This document shows positions 1 through 5,792 of a stretch of 5,871 nt of DNA, piece by piece. The position numbers were made by a program, and so were the translations under genes. This DNA is from Bacteroidales bacterium (GTDB lineage: Bacteria > Bacteroidota > Bacteroidia > Bacteroidales > SMBSF39): positions 1 to 5,871 of the forward strand of contig JAIOSH010000182.1 of assembly GCA_021107685.1 (NCBI GenBank), read 5' to 3'. The notes below the pieces were generated by a model. That model was not told the DNA's origin and ran no database searches. It saw only the letters and a list, made by a program, of their open reading frames with translations. Positions within the stretch are counted from its first letter, which is position 1. Each line of letters opens with the position of its first letter.

Positions 1-91
1 GCGCGACCGCTATGACATCAAACGGATTGAGACAGACGCAAACAGCGCGCTCCTCATCCTGGGCGTTCTGCTCCTAAAAAATGAACGATGA
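1..91 (+). CDS. C-terminal tail of an unidentified protein (partial, starts before the window)
   Basis: Frame 2 is open from the window edge to a TGA at 89-91 and encodes about 29 residues ending in LLILGVLLLKNER. The first 80 bases are clearly richer in G+C than what follows, which suggests real coding sequence of different composition or origin. The stop overlaps the next start by 11 bases (ATG at 81), an arrangement typical of translational coupling. The tail has a short hydrophobic stretch (ALLILGVLLL), too short to call a membrane segment. I do not recognise the family. Only the open frame, the composition and the overlap support this call. Confidence 0.3.
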   Translation, partial: RDRYDIKRIETDANSALLILGVLLLKNER

Positions 92-529
92 CAAACTAAA
101 AATAAACCCGCCTTTATATACGATAGGCCAGAAGATTTCATATTGGCGTTGTGAATCCAGAATGCCGGTAATTGCACTTTTAGCCCCTAATATTGATGAT
201 GCTGAAGGTCAAGTTTGTATATTATCAGATATTGATGATATCCCTCAGAAAGTCCTATCTTTTATTCAAAGTAAAGTTCCGATATTCAAATTAAAGAATT
301 CAAAAATGGCTGAAAAAAATATTTTGCAAATACTTGCCCCAAATGCGGAGTGTTGTATGGAGATTTTTTTCTGCATTCTGAACCAGGCGCTCCGTTTTTT
401 TCATCAGATGGGAAAGAGGCAAAAGCTCTCTATATGAAAGAGATACCATTATCGAAATCCATTGAAATCAGGGCAGGTTTGAACTTAGGGCTTGGTGAAA
501 TAATTCTATCAAACGCAAAAAAAGTATAG
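81..529 (+). pseudogene. Zinc-ribbon-like hypothetical protein, split by a -1 frameshift in a poly-A run
   Basis: The frame from ATG 81 runs to a TGA at 435-437, but its last ~39 residues look like nonsense. Switching to frame 2 within the A-run at 313-319 gives a convincing continuation to a TAG at 527-529: KKYFANTCPKCGVLYGDFF, then HSEPGAPFF, then about 40 more ordered residues. The joined product would be about 149 residues, with a zinc-ribbon-like CPKCG (C86, C89 in the joined numbering). The N-terminal part has YWRCESRMPVIALLAPN, where a first CxxC knuckle appears reduced to YxxC (Y21, C24). The family resembles uncharacterised small zinc-ribbon proteins and I give it no function. No clear Shine-Dalgarno precedes ATG 81, so translation may be coupled to the upstream frame. 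Loss of one A from an 8-A run explains the break. A sequencing error or programmed slippage on A-AAA-AAT (314-320) are alternatives. Confidence 0.65.
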
Positions 530-685
530 CAAAACAAATCACTTGAGCTAACGGAAGACACTGGTTCGTTCTCGTAAAGTAATTAATCAGAGCGAAAGGC
601 TTTACTGACGTAGCTCAGTTTATACATTATATGGTTTATATGTATCCTATTCAAATTTGATGGTATTCTGGGTTTAACAACACCA

Positions 686-713
686 TTGTTTTTGAACAGG
701 ATGCGTTTATATT
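686..713 (+). promoter_or_regulatory. Weak candidate promoter for the three-gene operon
   Basis: TTGTTT (686-691) and TATATT (708-713) are spaced by 16 bases, about 22 bases before the GTG at 736. An alternative pairing is TTGAAC (692-697) with TAATAT (716-721). That one would start transcription almost inside the ribosome binding site, so it is less likely. The region is AT-rich and such matches arise by chance. The rest of the 530-735 gap holds no recognisable gene. It contains a small inverted repeat, ATACAT (622-627) with ATGTAT (640-645), of unknown meaning. Confidence 0.2.
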
Positions 714-735
714 ATTAATATGAAAGGATAAGAAA

Positions 736-1383
736 GTGAAATATTATCTCTACGTTTCTTACACTAAAGTAGATATGCTATTCAATCAAATATCAAGTGA
801 ATTCTCTAATATTTTAAGGCAAATATTGATCGAATTAAGAATTGATTTAAAGTTACTCACTCTAAAAATTAATTCTCAAGATAAGGAAAATCGCATTTTA
901 AGACTTAAAGCAATTGTCAGATTCTTAGAAAAGCAGAATAAAGTTGGAAGTGTTGATGACCCAAACGAGTATATTCAAGATGTTATTCCTATGACTTGGA
1001 AAATACACCCAACGCATCCAAATGCTGTATGCTTCTATGGCAAAACAGAAAAATCAATCATTGGTTTAGGTGGCTCATTAAAGCATGTTATCGATCAAAA
1101 AAAAATAGAAACTGATAGTAGCGGTATGTCATGGAATATTACCTTTCAAAAAAAACTATGGGATGAACTGAATTTCAATGAGCCAATTAGTTCATTTTTT
1201 AAAAATGAAGAGGTTGGCAGTAGTTCTTTTGATGCAATCTATTTTGCAAGATATGAAGAAGAAACGCCAAACTTAGAACATAAACTTGAGTTTTTTGCAA
1301 AAAGGTTAGCATATAGAAGACAAAATTCAAAAGAAAAAGCAATTATAATGGCTTCGCCACTTTATGTTGCTTTAGCAGATTAA
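736..1383 (+). CDS. DUF7019 / SAVMC3_10250-like protein of unknown function
   Basis: This is a 215-residue soluble protein with no signal peptide or membrane segment. It resembles, from memory, the uncharacterised DUF7019 (SAVMC3_10250) family: an N-terminal YYLYVSYTKVDMLF, a central VCFYGKTEKSIIGLGGS (98-114), DAIYFARYEEE (166-176), a helix EFFAKRLAYRRQ (185-196) and the C-terminal strand ASPLYVALAD. The family's biochemical role is unknown to me. The start is GTG: an in-frame stop lies at 721-723, AAAGGA (723-728) sits seven bases before the GTG, and the conserved YLYVS strand begins right after it. The next ATG would remove that strand. Without the 125-bp insertion that follows, its stop would lie about 25 bp before the kinase gene, so the two were probably co-transcribed. 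The gene is intact and AT-rich like its neighbours. Confidence 0.6.
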   Translation: MKYYLYVSYTKVDMLFNQISSEFSNILRQILIELRIDLKLLTLKINSQDKENRILRLKAIVRFLEKQNKVGSVDDPNEYIQDVIPMTWKIHPTHPNAVCFYGKTEKSIIGLGGSLKHVIDQKKIETDSSGMSWNITFQKKLWDELNFNEPISSFFKNEEVGSSSFDAIYFARYEEETPNLEHKLEFFAKRLAYRRQNSKEKAIIMASPLYVALAD

Positions 1384-1385
1384 TA

Positions 1386-1393
1386 GATACCGA
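1386..1393 (+). repeat. Left target-site duplication GATACCGA
   Basis: The 8-bp direct repeat GATACCGA directly abuts the left end of the 125-bp inverted-repeat element. An identical copy abuts its right end at 1519-1526. This is the footprint of an insertion with an 8-bp staggered cut. Confidence 0.85.
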
Positions 1394-1518
1394 GGCTACC
1401 AACGCAAGGCGGGACAGCCTGTTAATTCAGTTGCTTAGCGATTCCTTGGATTTTGCTTGATTGTGGAATTGCCATAGAGCCAAAATGGCGGAAAGTGTCC
1501 CGCTTTAAGTTGGTAGCC
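1394..1518. mobile_element. 125-bp MITE-like non-autonomous element, 8-bp target duplication
   Basis: The element begins GGCTACCAAC and ends GTTGGTAGCC. The terminal inverted repeats span 23 bases (1394-1416 and 1496-1518) and match at 20 positions: ten perfect outer bases, a variable five-base middle (GCAAG against TTAAA) and an inner GCGGGACA/TGTCCCGC. Both sides carry GATACCGA. The interior has no gene and is more G+C-rich than the flanks. A second small dyad, GCCAT/ATGGC (1471-1475, 1485-1489), lies inside. An 8-bp duplication is known for several transposase families, among them IS1595, ISL3, IS6 and IS256, so a relative of one of these probably mobilised it; I cannot name which. It sits between the DUF7019-like and kinase genes and harms neither, but could affect read-through or mRNA folding between them. 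Confidence 0.8.
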
Positions 1519-1526
1519 GATACCGA
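1519..1526 (+). repeat. Right target-site duplication GATACCGA
   Basis: This is an exact copy of the left duplication at 1386-1393. It is followed within a few bases by the ribosome binding site of the kinase gene (GCAGGGAG, 1528-1535), so the insertion just spared that signal. Confidence 0.85.
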
Positions 1527-1541
1527 TGCAGGGAGTTTTCA

Positions 1542-2813
1542 ATGAAAAAGGAAGACAAGAAAAATATGTGGGAAGACATTATAACTAAAACAGATATTGC
1601 TGATGAGTATATAGTTCAAAATAATAAACAAAGCTATTCTAAAAAGATAAAAAATATAAATTTCAAAAACTGTATATTCATTAATGCCTTTTTGTCGCAA
1701 ACAAAATGGAAAAATGTAAAATTCTATCATTGCGATTTTCATGGGTGTGATTTGGGTAGGTCGGTTTTTATTCAATGTGAATTTGTAACCTGTTGTTTTT
1801 TTGAATGTTATTTTAATGAGTCGGAATTCACTAAAAATATCAATTTTGAGAATTGTAAAGTAATTAGATGTTGTTTGGAAAATTCTAAATTCATTATAAA
1901 AAAAGCTTCTGATATATATATTGATAAATGTTGTTGCACAAAGGATCTTCATATCAACGTTGACGATCAAAATATTAACACATTACCCATTTATAATGAT
2001 TTTGAAGAGTTTTATGTTACAGACATGTATAAAGGAGGCCAAGCAAACCTATATATTGTTAAACCCAAATATCCTACTCCTAGTTATTCATTAAACAAAA
2101 CCTATGCAATTCGTTTAATACGAAATATTGATAAAATGTCTTTAAGTTCTCTTGAATCTGAGCGTAAAATTCTCCAAAAGATAAAAAGTCCATATGTTGC
2201 ACAATTAATTGAAATGAAAAGAATTGAAAATTATAATAGATTCTATATTGTAATGGAATACGCTTTAGGTAGTACGTTAAGAGTACTTTTGAAAAGAGGT
2301 TACGATTTTAATAATAATCAAAAAAGAAGAATTTTTATACAATCATTAAAAGCTCTTAGAGATTTAAGCTATTTCAATATTATACATCGTGATATAAATC
2401 CAAACAACATTATAATTCAACAATTAGAGGAGGAAGATAGAATTATTTTGAAATTAATAGATTTCGGTTTTTCAAAAATATTGGAAGCACCTAAAACCAA
2501 TGTTACTCAACTGTTTTTTACTCCTCCAGGCTATTTACCGCCAGAAGTTTTTTTTGAAGAAAGTAACTACTCTATTTTTAGTGATCAGTATTCGCTTGCG
2601 ATTACATTATATGAAATGTGGACAGGTAAACATCCTTTTATATCTGAAAATGAACCATGCACACTTGATAACTATAAGAAAAAAATTAAGATTGCAGATA
2701 TTGATTTTAATAACATTGAAGAATCTTATGCCAATGTATTAAAAAAATGTTTGAGTATTGACCCTGAAAAAAGATATAAAAATATAAATGAAGCTTTAAA
2801 AGAATTACTATAA
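1542..2813 (+). CDS. Pentapeptide-repeat / Ser-Thr protein kinase fusion with atypical ATP-site residue
   Basis: A 423-residue cytoplasmic protein with two parts. Residues about 41-117 form a pentapeptide-repeat beta-helix: hydrophobic centres occur every five residues from F41 to F96 (12 in perfect register), then again at 102, 107, 112 and 117 after a one-residue shift. Cys occupies the i-2 position in many repeats (C44, C64, C69, C79, C84, C89, C105, C110). Residues about 155-423 are a Hanks-type kinase domain: glycine-rich loop GGQANLY (165-171), alpha-C Glu probably E207, catalytic loop HRDINPNN (D284, N289), DFG (307-309), PPE in place of APE (333-335), D348 and R411. The ATP-anchoring Lys of the VAIK motif is Arg (AIR, R191), and the catalytic-loop Lys is N286. 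Activity is therefore plausible but uncertain. The ATG lies six bases after AGGGAG (1530-1535). The gene is followed after 10 bp by the DeoR-like gene, a tight operon pair. Confidence 0.9.
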   Translation: MKKEDKKNMWEDIITKTDIADEYIVQNNKQSYSKKIKNINFKNCIFINAFLSQTKWKNVKFYHCDFHGCDLGRSVFIQCEFVTCCFFECYFNESEFTKNINFENCKVIRCCLENSKFIIKKASDIYIDKCCCTKDLHINVDDQNINTLPIYNDFEEFYVTDMYKGGQANLYIVKPKYPTPSYSLNKTYAIRLIRNIDKMSLSSLESERKILQKIKSPYVAQLIEMKRIENYNRFYIVMEYALGSTLRVLLKRGYDFNNNQKRRIFIQSLKALRDLSYFNIIHRDINPNNIIIQQLEEEDRIILKLIDFGFSKILEAPKTNVTQLFFTPPGYLPPEVFFEESNYSIFSDQYSLAITLYEMWTGKHPFISENEPCTLDNYKKKIKIADIDFNNIEESYANVLKKCLSIDPEKRYKNINEALKELL

Positions 2814-2815
2814 AT

Positions 2816-2821
2816 AGGAGG
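2816..2821 (+). promoter_or_regulatory. Strong ribosome binding site AGGAGG that decides the start of the DeoR-like gene
   Basis: A perfect AGGAGG lies in the 10-bp gap after the kinase stop. Two ATGs follow in tandem at 2824 and 2827. The first is only two bases from the AGGAGG and the second is five bases away, so the second is the better start. The difference is one Met. Confidence 0.75.
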
Positions 2822-2826
2822 TTATG

Positions 2827-3564
2827 ATGGCTATTTCTTTTGAGGAAAAACAAAAAACAATGACTGAAGTAAAATATCAGGTTGCACTAGAACTCTGGGA
2901 TAAATTCATTAAAAAAAACGAAAATCCTAGAATTTGGATAGATGCGGGCTCAAGTGCCGAAAAAGTAGCTGAAGTTATAGGAGAAAAATATGAACCTGAT
3001 AAAGGTCAAGCTCCTACCATTGCAACAAATAATCTTGGTGCTTGGTCTAAACTTCAAGATCAAGATATATATGATATTTATATTGTAGGTGGTAGATATA
3101 ATAAAACATTAAATGCAATAATTGAGCTTCAATCATTTCAAAGCGCTTTAGCACAATGGAATCCAAATATTATTATTATTGCTGTGAGCGGTATTAACAA
3201 AGACGGCCTATACTGTTCAAATGTTCAAGACGAATCACCAGTCAAAAATGAATTAGTAAAAAAATATGTAGAGCAACGAATTATAATTGCTGACCATACT
3301 AAGATAGGAAATACTGATTTTGGCAGATTTCTAGGCCTAAAAGAAGTAAATGAAAATTGTGACCATGTTTTTTTAGTAACAAATAAATATGATATCAAAA
3401 GTCTCCCTTATGATCAGAGAGGAAAATATACAGATACAATGGAAGCTTTTAAAGAAATATGTGGTAATAAAAGCGTTATAGAAGTTAAGATATCAAGTGT
3501 TGATATGATTGAGTGCGAAGGCCAGAATGTATGTAGTAGAGAAAAAAACGGAAAAAAAGATTAA
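2827..3564 (+). CDS. Stand-alone DeoR-type sensor (DeoRC, ISOCOT-fold) protein without helix-turn-helix
   Basis: From the preferred ATG the product is 245 residues; residue numbers here count from the earlier ATG at 2824. The order of motifs matches the C-terminal effector domain of DeoR-family repressors: helix EVKYQVALELWDKFI (15-29), IWIDAGSSAE (37-46, usual form IFLDSGTT), IATNN (66-70, usual TNS), YIVGGRYN (86-93), AVSGI (120-124), an E137...K141 pair in the segment after GLYCSN, IIIADHTKIG (153-162) and a final strand HVFLVTN (181-187). In DeoR regulators this domain binds phosphorylated sugars or nucleosides. The ~55-residue N-terminal DNA-binding domain is absent, and only 10 bp separate the gene from the kinase gene, so no split-off HTH is present. 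A DNA-binding role is unlikely. Ligand sensing or an enzymatic role within this fold superfamily is inferred. The gene ends in a Lys-rich tail. Confidence 0.8.
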   Translation: MAISFEEKQKTMTEVKYQVALELWDKFIKKNENPRIWIDAGSSAEKVAEVIGEKYEPDKGQAPTIATNNLGAWSKLQDQDIYDIYIVGGRYNKTLNAIIELQSFQSALAQWNPNIIIIAVSGINKDGLYCSNVQDESPVKNELVKKYVEQRIIIADHTKIGNTDFGRFLGLKEVNENCDHVFLVTNKYDIKSLPYDQRGKYTDTMEAFKEICGNKSVIEVKISSVDMIECEGQNVCSREKNGKKD

Positions 3565-3567
3565 ATA
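3563..3567 (+). repeat. Left target-site duplication AAATA
   Basis: AAATA abuts the left end of the 281-bp element and is repeated exactly at 3849-3853. Its first two bases are the last two bases of the TAA stop of the DeoR-like gene, so the insertion occurred at the stop codon and left it intact. Confidence 0.7.
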
Positions 3568-3848
3568 CAGACCTCGTTATGCATAAATCCAAAAATAGCA
3601 CAATAGTAAATAATATCAATAAGATATGTAGGCAAAATTGGACACTCACTGTCTTAAATTACTATTTCAAATTACTACTAAGACAAAATGTTATGATTTG
3701 TTAATTATTTTGAATATCAAAAGGTTATGATCATCTTCAGTTTTTGACATCCTGTTATAAGTAGTAATAAATTCTTGACATTTCCTCCGAATAGGGTGAG
3801 GGGTGTCCAAAAATTAGCCTCAAAAAAGGCTCAATTTAACGAGGTCTG
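3568..3848. mobile_element. 281-bp MITE-like foldback element, 5-bp target duplication
   Basis: The 365-base gap between the DeoR-like gene and pgi is mostly this element. Its ends are perfect 12-bp inverted repeats, CAGACCTCGTTA (3568-3579) and TAACGAGGTCTG (3837-3848), bracketed by AAATA on both sides. Further dyads nest inside: TTGGACAC (3638-3645) with GTGTCCAA (3803-3810), and ATTACTACT (3671-3679) with AGTAGTAAT (3760-3768). There is also GTCTTA (3651-3656) with TAAGAC (3679-3684), and a 9-bp direct repeat AAATTACTA (3656-3664, 3669-3677). No reading frame of useful length lies inside. The nested order means a transcript could fold into one long interrupted hairpin. A small hairpin AGCCT/AGGCT lies near the right end. 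The family that mobilised it is not identifiable by eye. A TTGACA (3744-3749) with TAATAA (3765-3770) could act as a weak outward promoter towards pgi. Confidence 0.7.
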
Positions 3849-3853
3849 AAATA
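3849..3853 (+). repeat. Right target-site duplication AAATA
   Basis: This is an exact copy of 3563-3567, immediately outside the right inverted repeat. Five AT bases in an AT-rich genome are weak evidence alone, but the position exactly at both repeat ends makes an insertion footprint likely. Confidence 0.7.
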
Positions 3854-3896
3854 GGCTAAATCTGAATTTATTCTAACCTTCATTTTGAGAAATATC

Positions 3897-3902
3897 TATA
3901 AT
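3897..3902 (+). promoter_or_regulatory. Candidate -10 box (TATAAT) for pgi
   Basis: A perfect TATAAT lies 27 bases before the pgi ATG, which would give a leader of about 20 bases containing the GGAG at 3921-3924. No good -35 box sits 16-18 bases upstream (TAACCT at 3874-3879 is poor), so the promoter would be weak or activator-dependent. It lies outside the 281-bp element, so pgi probably kept its own promoter after the insertion. Confidence 0.4.
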
Positions 3903-3929
3903 TGCTGACAACTATGAGATGGAGTAATC

Positions 3930-5582
3930 ATGCGTAATATTAACCCCGTTGAAACAGATATATGGAAGGAACTACAGTTACACTACAATAAAATGAAAAA
4001 TGTACGTATTAAAGATCTTTTTTCTGAAGATAAAGATAGATTTGAAAAGTATTCTATTTCTTTTAATGAACTATTTGTAGATTATTCAAAAAATATTGTT
4101 GATGACAATACATTTAACTTGCTTTTCAAATTAGCAAAAAAATCTAAATTAAAAGAAGCGATAAATTGTATGTTTTCGGGGGAAAAAATAAATGAAACCG
4201 AAAAGAGACCTGTTCTACATACTGCGCTTAGAAATTTCTCTGGAAAGCCTCTTCTCGTTGATAATAAAGATATTATGATTGATATTAAAGATGTTTTAAA
4301 AAAGATGGAGTTTTTTTCAAATAAAATCAGGAATGGTGAATGGAAAGGGTGTACAGGAAAATCTATAACAGATATTATTAATATTGGCATAGGTGGTTCT
4401 GATCTTGGTCCATTAATGGTTACAGAGGCATTGAAATTTTACAGTGGTGAAAAATTAAGAGTTCACTTTGTTTCGAATGTTGATGCAACTGATATCATTG
4501 AAACGCTTAAAAAAGTTTTACCTGAAACAACCTTATTTATTATTTCATCAAAGTCTTTCACAACTATTGAAACGTTAACCAATGCTAAGACTGCGAAAAA
4601 CTGGTTTTTAAATAAAGTAAAAAATAAGAGTTTTGTTTCAAAGCACTTTGTTGCAGTATCAATAAATAAAAAAGAAGTAAAAAAATTTGGGATTGATATT
4701 GATAATATGTTCGAATTTTGGGATTTTGTGTGCGGTCGTTTTTCATTATGGTCTGCAATTGGCTTATCAATTGCCTGCTATATTGGTTTTAAAAATTTTC
4801 GTGAATTATTAAAAGGTGCTTTTGAGATGGATGAGCATTTTAAATATGAACCTTTTGAAAAGAATATTCCTGTCATTTTAGCTTTAATTGGGATTTGGTA
4901 TAATAATTTTTTTAGTAATGAAACAGAAGCTATATTCCCTTATGACCAATACTTATATAAATTTCCTGCGTATCTTCAACAAGGAAATATGGAAAGCAAT
5001 GGGAAATATGTCGATAGATTAAATAATGAAATTAATTATCAAACTAGTCCGATTATATGGGGCGAACCAGGGACTAATGGACAGCATTCTTTTTTTCAAC
5101 TTCTTCATCAGGGCACCAAATTTATCCCGGCTGATTTTTTAGCTCCTATAATTCCATTAAATGATGAAGGTGATCATCATAAAATTCTACTTTCAAATTT
5201 TATTGCTCAAACTGAAGCTCTGATGAATGGGATATCTGAGGATGATGTTTTACAAGAATTAAAAAAAAGAAAGGCAAGTAAAAAAGAGATAGAGAGAATT
5301 CTTCCCTATAACGTTCTTAAAGGTAATAGGCCATCAAATTCGATACTTTACAAAAAGCTTACCCCCAGGGTATTAGGAAGTTTAATCGCTGTGTATGAAC
5401 ATAAAATATTTGTTCAAGGAGTAATCTGGAATATTTTTAGTTTTGACCAATGGGGCGTTGAATTTGGAAAAAATGTAGCAAAAAAAGTTTTTAAAGCTTT
5501 GTCAGACAATTATCAAACAAATGATTTTGACCCTTCAACAAATGGTCTTATTGGCTATTATAAAAAAATAAGGGAAAAGTAA
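3930..5582 (+). CDS. pgi: Glucose-6-phosphate isomerase
   Basis: The 550-residue cytoplasmic enzyme interconverts glucose 6-phosphate and fructose 6-phosphate in glycolysis and gluconeogenesis, and the length is that of full bacterial Pgi. Visible motifs: NIGIGGSDLGP (141-151), the phosphate-binding segment SSKSFTTIET (196-205 region), GRFSLWSAIG (259-268), QGNMESNGK with the catalytic base E345, GTNGQHSFFQ with H376, and the C-terminal signature FDQWGVEFGK with K504. E345, H376 and K504 line up with the Glu, His and Lys of characterised Pgi enzymes. One oddity is Cys258 where most family members have the first Gly of GGR (VCGRFS here). The ATG lies five bases after GGAG (3921-3924). Without the 281-bp insertion pgi would follow the DeoR-like gene by about 79 bp, near but not clearly in its operon. 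A housekeeping role is the default reading. Confidence 0.97.
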   Translation: MRNINPVETDIWKELQLHYNKMKNVRIKDLFSEDKDRFEKYSISFNELFVDYSKNIVDDNTFNLLFKLAKKSKLKEAINCMFSGEKINETEKRPVLHTALRNFSGKPLLVDNKDIMIDIKDVLKKMEFFSNKIRNGEWKGCTGKSITDIINIGIGGSDLGPLMVTEALKFYSGEKLRVHFVSNVDATDIIETLKKVLPETTLFIISSKSFTTIETLTNAKTAKNWFLNKVKNKSFVSKHFVAVSINKKEVKKFGIDIDNMFEFWDFVCGRFSLWSAIGLSIACYIGFKNFRELLKGAFEMDEHFKYEPFEKNIPVILALIGIWYNNFFSNETEAIFPYDQYLYKFPAYLQQGNMESNGKYVDRLNNEINYQTSPIIWGEPGTNGQHSFFQLLHQGTKFIPADFLAPIIPLNDEGDHHKILLSNFIAQTEALMNGISEDDVLQELKKRKASKKEIERILPYNVLKGNRPSNSILYKKLTPRVLGSLIAVYEHKIFVQGVIWNIFSFDQWGVEFGKNVAKKVFKALSDNYQTNDFDPSTNGLIGYYKKIREK

Positions 5583-5744
5583 AACCATATAACTTAAATG
5601 TTGCCCGAAATTTTATTAATTTTACTTAAAACCTTATGGATTAAGGGTTCAAACAGAAAAAATCATGTAAGAACCTCAAGTTACTGGAGTTATATAATTA
5701 GTATATTTTAAGGCCTTGTAATTAAAGGGTATTTCAAAACATCA
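5583..5744. other. Non-coding spacer after pgi
   Basis: No reading frame of useful length or G+C-rich terminator is visible directly after pgi. The stretch contains CCTTATGGATTAAGGGTTC (5632-5650), an imperfect palindrome with CCTTA/TAAGG arms. It resembles a second copy at 5793-5811 at 15 of 19 positions. An 8-bp palindrome AAGGCCTT sits at 5710-5717. Function is not evident. Confidence 0.5.
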
Positions 5745-5775
5745 AATATTGAAAATCTGTAGCATTTTCAATATT
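5745..5775. repeat. Perfect 12-bp inverted repeat (AT-rich hairpin)
   Basis: AATATTGAAAAT (5745-5756) and ATTTTCAATATT (5764-5775) are exact reverse complements around a seven-base loop CTGTAGC. Twelve perfect pairs are well beyond chance for a given site even in AT-rich DNA. There is no T-run directly after it, so it is not a standard terminator. It is the first of three adjacent dyads and may be a protein-binding site or part of the next gene's control region. Confidence 0.7.
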
Positions 5776-5790
5776 ATACACATTGTATAA
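5774..5790. promoter_or_regulatory. Operator-like dyad TTATACA-cat-TGTATAA
   Basis: Seven-base arms around a three-base centre make a 17-bp palindrome with the size and symmetry of a dimeric repressor site. It overlaps the end of the preceding 12-bp inverted repeat by two bases and is followed three bases later by another dyad. No cognate regulator can be assigned. Confidence 0.4.
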
Positions 5791-5792
5791 AT

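Noticed and set aside
611..632. tRNA-like stretch GTAGCTCAG
   Set aside because: It resembles a tRNA D-arm, but no acceptor stem, anticodon arm or T-arm can be paired around it.
1394..1518. Integron attC-like site, because of AAC and GTT in the paired ends
   Set aside because: The right core reads GTTGGTA, not GTTRRRY, the stems lack the usual attC spacing, and an exact 8-bp duplication flanks the ends, which site-specific cassette insertion would not make.
1539..1970. Minus-strand open frame of 143 codons opposite the kinase gene
   Set aside because: It lies opposite the well-supported pentapeptide domain, is rich in Phe and Ile as expected of antisense AT-rich DNA, and shows no family motifs.
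2500..2742. Plus-strand open frame inside the kinase domain
   Set aside because: It overlaps the conserved PPE to HPF part of the kinase in another frame and has no recognisable protein character.
3815..3836. Intrinsic terminator AGCCT/AGGCT near the right end of the 281-bp element
   Set aside because: The stem is only five pairs and is followed by CAATTT rather than a T-run.
3568..3848. CRISPR array or tandem repeat region
   Set aside because: The only internal direct repeats are 7-9 bases with two copies; there is no regular repeat-spacer pattern.
4082..4390. Minus-strand open frames opposite pgi (also 4585-4770)
   Set aside because: They are antisense to conserved Pgi sequence and have no motifs or ribosome binding site.
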